A stretch of DNA of 47,519 nt from Phenylobacterium sp. (GTDB lineage: Bacteria; Pseudomonadota; Alphaproteobacteria; Caulobacterales; Caulobacteraceae). The position numbers were made by a program, and so were the translations under genes. The notes under the pieces were generated by a model. That model made no database searches. It had not been told where the DNA came from and worked only from the letters and a program-made list of their open reading frames with translations. Positions 16,733 to 24,638 of the stretch are shown piece after piece. How positions within the stretch are numbered: the stretch's first letter is position 1; each line of letters starts with the position of its first letter. The stretch spans positions 1-47,519 of the forward strand of contig NZ_JAUSLW010000023.1 of assembly GCF_030645195.1 (NCBI RefSeq). Direction: 5' to 3'.

Positions 16733-18346
16733 ATGACGACCCGTGACGCCGCCTGGACCAACCTGAGGAACGCCGCCGTCGCCGCCCGCGACCCGATCGC
16801 CGGCCTGTTCGCCATCGAGCCCGAGCGGATGGAGAAGATGGTGGTGGAGGCCGCCGGCCTGAGGATCGACCTCTCCAAGCAGCCCTGGTCCCTGGGGGAT
16901 CTCGACACCGCCCTGACCCTGGCCCGGGCCTGCGACGTGGAGGCGGCCCGCAACCGCCTGTGGGCCGGGGAGCTGGTGAACGCTTCGGAGAACCGGGCGG
17001 CCCTGCACATGGCCCTGCGCGCGCCCGACGGGGCCGACTTCAAGGCCGGCGGCGTCCCGGTCTCCCGCGAGGTGGAGGCCACCCGCAACGCCATGCGCGC
17101 CTTCGCGCGGGCGGTCCGCTCCGGGGGACGGACGGGCGCCGGCGGCAAGCCCTTCAAGGCCATCGTCCATATCGGCATCGGCGGCTCGGACCTCGGCCCC
17201 CGCCTGATCTGGGAAGCCCTGCGGCCGCCGAATCCCGACATCGAGCTGCGCTTCGCCGCCAATGTCGATCCGTCGGAGACGGCGCTGGCCCTGGCCGGCC
17301 TGGACCCCGCCGAGACCCTGGTGGTGGTGGTCTCCAAGTCCTTCACCACCCAGGAGACCCTGGCCAATGCTCAGGTGGTCCGCGCCTGGCTGCGGGCGGC
17401 GCTCGGCCCGGCGGGCGACGCCCATCTGGTGGCGGTGTCCGCCGCGCCGCAGACGGCCCAGGCCTTCGGCGTTCCCGCTGACCAGGTCTTCGCCTTCTGG
17501 GACTGGGTCGGCGGGCGCTATTCGATCTGGTCGGCGGTCGGGCTCTCCTGCGCCATCGGCCTGGGCTACGACGTCTTCGATCGCCTGCTGGCGGGGGGCG
17601 CGGCCCTGGACGAGCATTTCCGGCGCACGCCGCTGATGCTCAACGCCCCGGTGCTGCTGGCGCTGGCCCACATCTTCAACCGCGACGGCCTGGACCGGCC
17701 GATCCGGGCGGTCATCCCCTACGCGGCGCGCCTGCGCCTGTTCCCTAGCTTCCTGCAGCAGCTGGAGATGGAGTCCAACGGCAAGCGGGTGGACCAGCAG
17801 GGCCGGCCCGTCACCCACGCCACGGCCGCCTCGGTGTTCGGCGACGCAGGCACCAATGGTCAGCACGCCTTCTTCCAGATGCTGCACCAGGGGACCGACG
17901 TGATCCCGGTGGACTTCGTGGCGGCGGCCAGGAGCTCGGAGGGTGAGCCGGCCAACCACACCATCCTGCTGGCCAATGTCATCGCCCAGGCCGAGGCCCT
18001 GATGGTGGGCCGCGGCGAGGCCGATGTGCGCGAGGAGCTCGCCGCCCAGGGCCTGTCGCCCGCCGAGATGGACATTCTCGCCCCCCAGCGCACCTTCCCC
18101 GGCGACCGTCCCTCCAGCTTCATCCTGATGCAGGCCCTGACGCCGGAGGCCCTGGGCGCCCTGATCGCCCTGCATGAGCACAAGGTCTTCGTCGAGGGCG
18201 TGCTCTGGGGGATCAACAGCTTCGACCAGTGGGGGGTGGAGCTGGGCAAGACGCTCGCCACCCGCATCCTCGCCGAACTGGAAGGCGGCGCGCCCGGCGT
18301 CCATGATCCCTCCACCGCCGATCTCGTCGCGCGGCTCAAACTCTAG
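16733..18346 (+). CDS. pgi: Glucose-6-phosphate isomerase
   Basis: The 537-aa enzyme interconverts glucose 6-phosphate and fructose 6-phosphate. Signature 1 is seen as VGGRYSIWSAVGLS and signature 2 as WGINSFDQWGVELGK. The sugar-phosphate loop is IHIGIGGSDLGP and the catalytic Glu lies in ESNGKRVD. GAAGG lies 8 bases before the ATG at 16733. An upstream ATG at 16691 would add 14 residues without a ribosome site. The SDR and plsY genes follow with 18-bp gaps, suggesting one transcript. Confidence 0.95.
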   Translation: MTTRDAAWTNLRNAAVAARDPIAGLFAIEPERMEKMVVEAAGLRIDLSKQPWSLGDLDTALTLARACDVEAARNRLWAGELVNASENRAALHMALRAPDGADFKAGGVPVSREVEATRNAMRAFARAVRSGGRTGAGGKPFKAIVHIGIGGSDLGPRLIWEALRPPNPDIELRFAANVDPSETALALAGLDPAETLVVVVSKSFTTQETLANAQVVRAWLRAALGPAGDAHLVAVSAAPQTAQAFGVPADQVFAFWDWVGGRYSIWSAVGLSCAIGLGYDVFDRLLAGGAALDEHFRRTPLMLNAPVLLALAHIFNRDGLDRPIRAVIPYAARLRLFPSFLQQLEMESNGKRVDQQGRPVTHATAASVFGDAGTNGQHAFFQMLHQGTDVIPVDFVAAARSSEGEPANHTILLANVIAQAEALMVGRGEADVREELAAQGLSPAEMDILAPQRTFPGDRPSSFILMQALTPEALGALIALHEHKVFVEGVLWGINSFDQWGVELGKTLATRILAELEGGAPGVHDPSTADLVARLKL

Positions 18347-18364
18347 ATCCTTGAAGGAATTCCC

Positions 18365-19234
18365 ATGCGCGACCTGACCGGCAAGACCGCCTTCATCACC
18401 GGCGGGGCCAGCGGCCTGGGCCTGGCCATGGCCCACGCCTTCGGCGAGGCGGGCATGAACGTCATGCTGGCCGACATCGAGGAGGCGCCCCTGGCGGCGG
18501 CCGTGAAGGAGTTGGAGGAGCGCCAGATCCGCGCCAGCGGCGTGCTCTGCGACGTGGCCATCCGCAAGGCGGTGGAAGCCGCGGCGGCCAAGACCATCGA
18601 GACCTTCGGCAAGGTGCACGTGGTCTGCAACAATGCCGGGGTCGGCGCCGGCGGCCCCATCGACCAGGTGCGGCATTCCGACTGGGACTGGATCCTGGCG
18701 GTGAACCTGATGGGGGTGGTCTATGGGATGGAGACCTTCCTGCCGCTGATCCGCGCGCACGGCGAGGGCGGGACCTTCGTCAACACCGCCTCCATGGCCG
18801 GGATGATCTCGCCGCCGGGCATGGAGCCCTACAGCGCCACCAAGTTCGCCGTTGTGGCCATGTCGGAGGGCTGGGCCGGCCAGCTGGCGCCGGAGAACAT
18901 CAATGTGGCGGTGCTCTGCCCCGGCTTCGTGAAGACCCAGATCAACAAGTCGGGCCGCACCCGCCAGGCCCAGTTCGGCGGCCCCGTGGAGAGCCCGGTG
19001 ACCGCGGATTCCCTGGTGGACAACGGCATCGATCCCGAGCGGGTCGGCCGCCGCGTCCTGGAGGCGGTGCAGGCCGACGAGCGCTACATCTTCACCCACC
19101 CCGACATGCGGCCCTTCGTGGAGGCGCGGTTCGCGGGCCTGATGGCCGCCTTCGACGCCGCCGCCGCCAGCCCGGCGCTCAAGGGGATGGACTACAAGAC
19201 CCCCGACCTCAGCGGGATGGCGACGCCGTCCTAG
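18365..19234 (+). CDS. Short-chain dehydrogenase/reductase
   Basis: The 289-aa protein is a classical SDR: the cofactor motif TGGASGLG at about residues 12-19, Asp at the end of the second strand (LADIEE), which favours NAD(H), NNAGVG at about 90-95, and the catalytic Tyr and Lys in YSATK. The long C-terminal tail, with YIFTHPDMRPFVEARF, is common in caulobacterial SDRs of unknown substrate. AAGGA lies 7 bases before the ATG, 18 bp after pgi. No substrate can be assigned. Confidence 0.93.
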   Translation: MRDLTGKTAFITGGASGLGLAMAHAFGEAGMNVMLADIEEAPLAAAVKELEERQIRASGVLCDVAIRKAVEAAAAKTIETFGKVHVVCNNAGVGAGGPIDQVRHSDWDWILAVNLMGVVYGMETFLPLIRAHGEGGTFVNTASMAGMISPPGMEPYSATKFAVVAMSEGWAGQLAPENINVAVLCPGFVKTQINKSGRTRQAQFGGPVESPVTADSLVDNGIDPERVGRRVLEAVQADERYIFTHPDMRPFVEARFAGLMAAFDAAAASPALKGMDYKTPDLSGMATPS

Positions 19235-19252
19235 TCGGCCCGGAGGCGAACC

Positions 19253-19912
19253 ATGGTGTTCTGGATCGCGAGCGTCGCCGGCTTGGTGGTCGCCTACCTG
19301 CTCGGGGCCACGCCCACGGGCTATCTGGCGGGGAAGTGGCTCCAGGGTATCGATCTGCGTGAGCAGGGCTCCGGGTCCACCGGGGCGACCAACGTCTTGC
19401 GAAACCTGGGGCTGGGGGCCTTCGTCGTCGTGCTGCTGGTGGATGTGGCTAAGGGCGCCGCGGCGATCCTCTTCGCCCTCTGGTTCTATCCCTGGCTGCA
19501 TACCCTGCCGGCGCTTACGCCCCCGGCAGCGTCCGATACCCTCACGCCCTGGGCGGTCTGCCTAGCGGGGCTCGCCGCTCTCGTCGGCCATAGCTGTTCG
19601 ATCTGGCTGGGGTTCAAGGGCGGCAAATCGGTAGCGGCGGGGTTGGGCCTGCTGCTGGCCATGGCCTGGCCGGTGGGCCTGGGCGGCCTGGCTGTGTTCG
19701 GCGTCGCGGTGGGGATCACCCGGATGGTTTCGCTGGGCTCGATCCTGGCGGCCCTGACCGCCATCGTTCTGATCTGCGCCTTGGAGCAGCCACTGGCCTA
19801 CCGGCTGCTGGTGATCGCCGGCGGCCTCTACGTGATCGTGCGTCACCGCGCCAATATCGGGCGGCTGCTGGCCGGGACGGAGCCCCGTCTGGGGCGGAGT
19901 TCCGCGAGCTAG
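19253..19912 (+). CDS. plsY: Glycerol-3-phosphate acyltransferase (acyl-phosphate dependent)
   Basis: The 219-aa inner-membrane enzyme transfers an acyl chain from acyl-phosphate to glycerol-3-phosphate, making lysophosphatidic acid, the first step of phospholipid synthesis. PlsY motifs are in order: GATPTGYLAGKW, GSGSTGATNVLRNLG (motif 1), GHSCSIWLGFKGGKSVAAG (motif 2), and the ends of several hydrophobic helices. GGAGG lies 6 bases before the ATG. It is the last gene of the pgi-SDR-plsY group and converges with the next gene, only 2 bp away. Confidence 0.95.
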   Translation: MVFWIASVAGLVVAYLLGATPTGYLAGKWLQGIDLREQGSGSTGATNVLRNLGLGAFVVVLLVDVAKGAAAILFALWFYPWLHTLPALTPPAASDTLTPWAVCLAGLAALVGHSCSIWLGFKGGKSVAAGLGLLLAMAWPVGLGGLAVFGVAVGITRMVSLGSILAALTAIVLICALEQPLAYRLLVIAGGLYVIVRHRANIGRLLAGTEPRLGRSSAS

Positions 19913-19914
19913 GT

Positions 19915-20697
19915 TCAGCCCCGCATCCTTGCCGCCATCTCGGCCTCGTCGCGGATGTGGTCGTGGCCGCCCTGGCGGCCGGGACGCCAGTAGCCCTCGG
20001 CGCTGATCTGGTCCTTGGCGAAGCCGCGGGCCAGCAGGCCCTGGCGTTGGGCGCGCACCGTGCTGGTCTCGCCGATGACATAGGCGTGGCCGCGGCCGGG
20101 GCGCGGCGCGAAGAGGGCCAGGCGGTCGATCAGGCGCGGACTGCCGGGGACGGCGGGGCCGCCCCGCACCAGCCACTCAAGTTCGACGTCGCAGACGGCG
20201 TTCAGGGTCTGCTGATCGGCCTTTTCGGCCACCTCGATGAAGGCGAAGGCCTTGGCGCGAGCCGGCAGGCTCTCGATCATGGCGAAGATCCCCGGCAGGC
20301 AGGTCTCGTCGCCGACGAAGACATGCCAGTCAGCGGCCGGGTTGATCATGGTGTGGCCGCGCGGGCCGCGGGCCTCCAGCTGGTCGCAGGGCTTGGCGGC
20401 GAGCGCCCAACGCTCCGCCGGTCCGCCGTGGCCGTGCAGGACGAAGTCGATGTCCAGCCGGCCCGCCGGCTTGTCCGCCGAGCGGATCGTGTAGTGGCGG
20501 CGGCCGGGCTGGCCGTCGTCGTCGGTCATCATCAGCACCAGGTCCTGGCCGGGCCGGTGGTCGAACCTCGTCAGGTCCTCGGTGGAAAAGGTGATGCGGC
20601 GCATGTGTGGGGTCAGGTCGCGGGCTTCCACCACCGTGAGGGGCCAGAGCGGCATCGGCGGCCGAAGGGGGCGGGTGGCGGTGAAGGTGTCGGTCAT
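19915..20697 (-). CDS. Siderophore-interacting protein (FAD-dependent ferric-siderophore reductase)
   Basis: The 260-aa product belongs to the ViuB/SIP family. It has an FAD-binding barrel with RHYTIRS at residues 67-73, then DFVLHGHGGPAERWA and GPRGHTMINP, and a C-terminal NAD(P)-binding half with HVFVGDETCLPGIFAMIE. These enzymes reduce ferric siderophores in the cytoplasm to free iron. The tail YWRPGRQGGHDHIRDE is typical. No siderophore transporter is adjacent. The start codon faces an operator-like dyad at 20721-20749. Confidence 0.93.
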   Translation of the reverse strand: MTDTFTATRPLRPPMPLWPLTVVEARDLTPHMRRITFSTEDLTRFDHRPGQDLVLMMTDDDGQPGRRHYTIRSADKPAGRLDIDFVLHGHGGPAERWALAAKPCDQLEARGPRGHTMINPAADWHVFVGDETCLPGIFAMIESLPARAKAFAFIEVAEKADQQTLNAVCDVELEWLVRGGPAVPGSPRLIDRLALFAPRPGRGHAYVIGETSTVRAQRQGLLARGFAKDQISAEGYWRPGRQGGHDHIRDEAEMAARMRG

Positions 20698-20720
20698 GGG
20701 GAGGCTCGTCGCTGCTATCT

Positions 20721-20749
20721 AGATATATCGAAACACAGACGATATGTCT
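20721..20749 (-). promoter_or_regulatory. Operator-like dyad upstream of the siderophore-interacting protein
   Basis: AGATATATCG (20721-20730) and CGATATGTCT (20740-20749) are 10-bp arms matching at 9 of 10 positions across a 9-base spacer, an AT-rich island in a GC-rich genome, 24 bp before the start codon. The ATATCG-N-CGATAT core resembles operators of PadR-like regulators. The regulator is not in the window. Confidence 0.55.
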
Positions 20750-20818
20750 TTGCAAGCAGCTCTCATCTGGCGAGGGGACTCGCCATCCCACACCGGCCGC
20801 GCTATAGGCCCGCCCACA

Positions 20819-20896
20819 ATGACCGCCACCGCGCTCCACCACGGCCACCACCATTCGACCCGCCACGGCGGGCTCGGCCGGGGGCGTTTGGCCTAA
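20819..20896 (+). CDS. Histidine-rich leader peptide of the hisS-hisZ-hisG operon
   Basis: A 25-codon ORF, too short for standard gene finding, reads MTATALHHGHHHSTRHGG... and ends at TAA 20894-20896. Six His codons fall within 10 codons (20837-20866), which is far above expectation, and it lies upstream of the histidine genes hisS-hisZ-hisG. Such ORFs act as ribosome-mediated sensors of charged tRNA-His. GCTATAGG at 20801-20808 resembles a Caulobacter -10 element, so transcription may begin only a few bases before the ATG, making the message nearly leaderless; no strong Shine-Dalgarno sequence is present. Confidence 0.85.
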   Translation: MTATALHHGHHHSTRHGGLGRGRLA

Positions 20897-20962
20897 GTTC
20901 CCCGGCGCCGAGCCCCCCGCAGACGCGGATGGGGCTTGAGCGAGATCGCCAGGCGCCATCCG
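20859..20962 (+). promoter_or_regulatory. Putative histidine attenuator: competing hairpins after the leader peptide
   Basis: Three mutually exclusive structures can be drawn. Segment 1:2 pairs CCCGC (20859-20863) with GCGGG (20868-20872), next to the last His codon. Segment 2:3 pairs GGGCTCGGC (20870-20878) with GCCGAGCCC (20907-20915), extended by CGGGG (20879-20883) with CCCCG (20900-20904). Segment 3:4 pairs AGCCCC (20911-20916) with GGGGCT (20931-20936), plus inner CCGC/GCGG. A further pair, CGGATGG (20926-20932) with CCATCCG (20956-20962), overlaps the 4th strand. No U-tract follows 3:4, so the off-state may act through Rho or translation. Confidence 0.65.
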
Positions 20963-20991
20963 TCGAACCCCACCTTTCAGGGATACAGACG

Positions 20992-21060
20992 ATGGAATTC
21001 TCCGCTCCTTTCCAGCCACGCCGACGCCCGCGCCTTGCCGCGCGCGCCGCCATCGCTTAA
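20992..21060 (+). CDS. Possible second small upstream ORF, coupled to hisS
   Basis: A 22-codon ORF (MEFSAPFQPRRRPRLAARA...) ends at TAA 21058-21060, only 9 bases before the hisS ATG. AGGG lies 9 bases before its ATG, whereas hisS itself has no Shine-Dalgarno sequence. The peptide is Arg-rich. It may serve only to load ribosomes onto hisS. CGCGCGC (about 21040-21046) can pair with GCGCGCG (21061-21067), which would mask the hisS start unless a ribosome is moving through. Real translation is unproven. Confidence 0.35.
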   Translation: MEFSAPFQPRRRPRLAARAAIA

Positions 21061-21069
21061 GCGCGCGCC

Positions 21070-22542
21070 ATGACGAATGACCCGACACGTCCGGAAGCCC
21101 GCGCGCCGCGCGGCTTCAACGACCGCCGCGCGCGGGACCTCACCGCCGAGCGCCAGATCCTGGCCAAGGTCTCGGAGGTCTATGAACGCTACGGTTTCGA
21201 GGCCTTCGACACCGGGGCGCTGGAATATGCCGACGCGCTGGGCAAGTTCCTGCCGGACGCCGACCGTCCCAACGAAGGGGTCTTCGCCCTGCAGGACGAC
21301 GACGAGCAGTGGATGGCCCTGCGCTACGACCTGACCGCGCCGCTGGCCCGGTTCGTCGCCCAGACCTGGGAGACCCTGCCCAAGCCCTTCCGCCGCTACG
21401 CCTTCGGCACGGTGTGGCGCAACGAGAAGCCCGGCCCCGGCCGCTTCCGCGAATTCACCCAGTGCGACGCCGACACCGTGGGCTCGAGCCGGCCCGAGGC
21501 GGACGCCGAGATCATCGCCATGGCCGCCGACGGCCTGTCGGCGGCAGGGCTGCCGGCCGGCGCCTATGTCATCAAGATCAACAACCGCAAGCTCCTGAAC
21601 GGCCTGCTGGCCACGGCCGGAGTCACCACCGAGGGCCAGAAGCTGGCGGTGCTGCGGGCCGTCGACAAGCTCGACCGCCTGGGGACCGAGGGCGTGCGCC
21701 TGCTGCTGGGGGAGGGCCGCAAGGATGAGTCCGGCGCCTTCACCACGGGGGCGGGGCTGGCGACGGCCGCCGCCGAGGCCGTGCTGGCCTTCACCGCCGC
21801 CGGCGCCGCGGGCCGCTCCGAGACCCTCGACCGCATCGCCAATGTCATCGGCGGCTCGCCGGAGGGTGACGCGGGCCTGGAGGAGCTGTCGCGGATCGAC
21901 AAGGCTCTGATCGGCATGGGGGTCGCCCCCGACCGGGCGATGTTCGACCCCTCCATCGTGCGCGGCCTGGAATACTACACCGGCCCGGTCTTCGAGGCCG
22001 AGTTGCTGCTGGACACCAAGGACGAGAAGGGCGAGCCCGTGCGGTTCGGCTCCGTCGGCGGCGGCGGGCGCTATGACGACCTGGTGGCGCGCTTCACCGG
22101 CGAGCAGGTCCCCGCCACCGGCTTCTCCTTCGGCGTCTCGCGCCTGGCCTCGGCCCTGCGGGCGGCGGGGCGGGACCTGGGCGGACAGGCGCGCGGGCCC
22201 GTCGTGGTCATCGCCTTCAACACCGAGGACATGCCGGCCTATTACGGCGTGGTGGGGGAGCTGCGCGCCGCAGGCATCGCCGCCGAGGTCTATCTGGGCA
22301 GCTCGGGCATGCGCCCGCAGATGAAGTACGCCGACCGCCGGATGGCGCCGGCCGCCATCATGCTGGGGGGCGACGAGATCGCCGCCGGCACGGTGACGGT
22401 GAAGGACCTGGATCTCGGCCGCGAACTCTCCGCCGGAGTCACCGACAACGCCGAGTGGCGCGAGCAGCGACCCGGCCAGCAGACCATTCCGCGCGCCGAG
22501 CTGATTCCGGCCCTGCGCCGCATCCTGGACGCCCAGCCGTGA
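21070..22542 (+). CDS. hisS: Histidyl-tRNA synthetase, alphaproteobacterial type
   Basis: The 490-aa class II synthetase charges tRNA-His. Motif 2 reads FGTVWRNEKPGPGRFREF, the HisA-type motifs appear as VRGLEYYTGPVFE and SVGGGGRYDDLV, and an anticodon-binding domain ends the protein (about 380-488). This is about 70 residues longer than E. coli HisRS, and motif 2 differs from the canonical form. It fits the divergent alphaproteobacterial HisRS known to charge tRNA-His lacking the G-1 base. It is the first of three overlapping his genes, behind a His-rich leader. Confidence 0.95.
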   Translation: MTNDPTRPEARAPRGFNDRRARDLTAERQILAKVSEVYERYGFEAFDTGALEYADALGKFLPDADRPNEGVFALQDDDEQWMALRYDLTAPLARFVAQTWETLPKPFRRYAFGTVWRNEKPGPGRFREFTQCDADTVGSSRPEADAEIIAMAADGLSAAGLPAGAYVIKINNRKLLNGLLATAGVTTEGQKLAVLRAVDKLDRLGTEGVRLLLGEGRKDESGAFTTGAGLATAAAEAVLAFTAAGAAGRSETLDRIANVIGGSPEGDAGLEELSRIDKALIGMGVAPDRAMFDPSIVRGLEYYTGPVFEAELLLDTKDEKGEPVRFGSVGGGGRYDDLVARFTGEQVPATGFSFGVSRLASALRAAGRDLGGQARGPVVVIAFNTEDMPAYYGVVGELRAAGIAAEVYLGSSGMRPQMKYADRRMAPAAIMLGGDEIAAGTVTVKDLDLGRELSAGVTDNAEWREQRPGQQTIPRAELIPALRRILDAQP

Positions 22543-23675
22543 GGGCCGAACCGCGGGTTCCCGCAGGCGCCCTGGCCGCCATCCGCGCGCCCCTGAGCGA
22601 GGGCGCCTCGAGCGTCGATGCGCCGATCCTGCAGCCGCTCGGCCTATTGCTGGAGCTGGCCGGCGAGGCCATGCGCGCCCGGCTGTTCGTGGTCCAGGCC
22701 GAGGGGGGCGAGGAGTCCTGCCTGCGGCCCGACTTCACCGTGCCGGTGACCCGCCAGCACCTGGACGCCGGCGCCGCCTCCGGTCGCTACTACTATGAGG
22801 GCAAGGCCTTCCGCGCGTCGCCCGACCATCCCGACCGTCCCGAGGAGTTCGTGCAGATCGGCCTGGAACGGTTCGACGCCCCTGGCGCCCCGACCCTGGA
22901 GGCCGACGCCGAGATCGCCGCCCTGGCCTGGCGCTCGGCCCTGGCCGGCGGCCGCGACGACCTGCTGCTCTGGCTGGGGGACATCGCCCTGTTCGCCGCC
23001 TTCGTCGACGGCCTGGACCTGGCGCCGTCCCTGGCCGCCCGCCTGAAGCGCGCGGCCTCGCGGCCCCGTCTGCTGCAGGCCGAACTGGCCCGCGCCGGCG
23101 CCGAGCCGACGGCCGTGGAGAGCGGCGCCCTGGCCGATCTGCTGGCCAGCCGCTCGCCGGACCAGGCCGCGATCCTGCTGGAGGAGGTCTGGGCTCTGGC
23201 CGGGATCGAGCCCGTGGGGGGCCGCGGCCCCGCCGAGATCGCCCAGCGTCTGATCCGCCGGGCCGAGGCGGCTACCGCCCCGGCGCTCACCCTGCGACAG
23301 GCCGACAGTCTGCGCCGCTTCCTGGCGGTGGCCGATACGCCGCCCGCCGCCCTGGCGGCCCTGCGCGACATCGCTGGACCCAAGGCCGGCGCCTTCGGCG
23401 CGGCCCTGGCCGAATGGGAGAGGCGGCTGGCCCTGCTGGTCCAGGCCGGCGCGCCGGCAGGCGGACTGATGCTAGCCACCGCGCTCGGCCACGCCTTCGA
23501 ATATTATGACGGCCTGACCTTCGAGGTCCGGTCCACCGCGCTCGGCGCCGACCGGCCGGTGGCCGTGGGCGGGCGCTATGACGGCCTGCCCGTGCGCCTG
23601 GGCGGACCAGCCGGCGCCCGGGCCGTGGGCTGCATGGTCCGCCCCTGGCGCGCCTTTGCGGGAGGCGAGGCATGA
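22539..23675 (+). CDS. hisZ: ATP phosphoribosyltransferase regulatory subunit
   Basis: The 378-aa product is a HisRS-catalytic-domain paralogue without the anticodon domain: SCLRPDFTVPVTRQH, SGRYYYEGKAFR, EEFVQIGLERF, HAFEYYDGLTFEV and GGRYDGL. HisZ cannot aminoacylate; it binds HisG and is required for activity and histidine feedback. I place the start at the GTG 22539, which overlaps the hisS stop (GTGA). A longer frame to 22455 lies wholly inside hisS. Its own stop overlaps the hisG start. Confidence 0.92.
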   Translation: MRAEPRVPAGALAAIRAPLSEGASSVDAPILQPLGLLLELAGEAMRARLFVVQAEGGEESCLRPDFTVPVTRQHLDAGAASGRYYYEGKAFRASPDHPDRPEEFVQIGLERFDAPGAPTLEADAEIAALAWRSALAGGRDDLLLWLGDIALFAAFVDGLDLAPSLAARLKRAASRPRLLQAELARAGAEPTAVESGALADLLASRSPDQAAILLEEVWALAGIEPVGGRGPAEIAQRLIRRAEAATAPALTLRQADSLRRFLAVADTPPAALAALRDIAGPKAGAFGAALAEWERRLALLVQAGAPAGGLMLATALGHAFEYYDGLTFEVRSTALGADRPVAVGGRYDGLPVRLGGPAGARAVGCMVRPWRAFAGGEA

Positions 23676-24622
23676 GCGGTCCCCTGATCATCGCGGTCCC
23701 CTCCAAGGGCCGCCTGAAGGAGCAGGTCGAGGCCTGGCTGGCCGACTGCGGGCTGAAGCTCTCGGTGAGCGGCGGGGCCCGGGGCTACATGGCCGAGATC
23801 AAGGGCCTGGCCGGCGCCCAGGTGCGCCTGCTGTCGGCCGGCGACATCGCCGAGGCCCTGGATGCGGGCGAGGTCCACCTGGGGATCACCGGCGAGGACC
23901 TGCTACGCGAGCGCGGCGGCGATCTGGACAGCCGCGCCCTGCTGTTGCGGGCCCTGGGCTTCGGCCGCGCGGACCTGGTGGTGGCCGTGCCCAAGAGCTG
24001 GCTCGACGTCGACACCATGGCCGACCTGGAGGAGGTGGCCCACGACGTCCTGGCCCACAGCGGCCGGCGCATGCGGGTGGCCACCAAGTACCTGGTCCAG
24101 ACACGTGGCTTCTTCGCCCGGCACGGGGTGGCCGACTATCGGATCACCGAGTCGGGCGGCGCCACCGAGGGGGCTCCGGCCGCCGGCGCCGCCGAGCTGA
24201 TCGTCGACATCACCACCACCGGCGCCACCCTGCTGGCCAACGGGCTGAAGATCCTCGCCGACGGGGTGATCCTGAAGAGCCAGGCCCAGCTCGCCGCCTC
24301 CCTGCGCGCCGCCTGGTCCGACGAGCAGCTGACGGTGGCCGAACACCTGCTGCGGGTCATCGAGGCCCGGGCCACGGCCCACGAGAGCGCCACCCTGGTC
24401 TGGCCGGCCGGAGACAAGGAAGACGCCCTGATCGACGAACTGGTGGCCGCCGGCGCCTCGCGGCGGCCTCACGGCCTGCTGGTGCCGGTCGACCGCATCG
24501 CGGCGGTCTCGACCTTGCTCACCGCGCGCGGCCGGGGCCCGGTCACCGCTTCGCGGCCCGACTTCGTGTTCGAGACCAGTTGTGTTCCGTTCGACACTCT
24601 CGCCCAGCGCGTCAAGAATTGA
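23672..24622 (+). CDS. hisG: ATP phosphoribosyltransferase catalytic subunit
   Basis: HisG makes the first committed intermediate of histidine synthesis, phosphoribosyl-ATP, from ATP and PRPP. The catalytic core is clear (AVPSKGRLKEQVEAWL, LGITGEDLLRE, ELIVDITTTGATLLANGLKIL with the PRPP loop). It starts at the ATG that overlaps the hisZ stop (ATGA). At 316 aa it is longer than the usual HisZ-dependent short form (about 200-230 aa): residues from about 225 on (LRVIEARATAHESATLVWP...) form an extra C-terminal region, though hisZ is also present. Confidence 0.93.
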   Translation: MSGPLIIAVPSKGRLKEQVEAWLADCGLKLSVSGGARGYMAEIKGLAGAQVRLLSAGDIAEALDAGEVHLGITGEDLLRERGGDLDSRALLLRALGFGRADLVVAVPKSWLDVDTMADLEEVAHDVLAHSGRRMRVATKYLVQTRGFFARHGVADYRITESGGATEGAPAAGAAELIVDITTTGATLLANGLKILADGVILKSQAQLAASLRAAWSDEQLTVAEHLLRVIEARATAHESATLVWPAGDKEDALIDELVAAGASRRPHGLLVPVDRIAAVSTLLTARGRGPVTASRPDFVFETSCVPFDTLAQRVKN

Positions 24623-24638
24623 CAGGCGAGTCAAAAAT

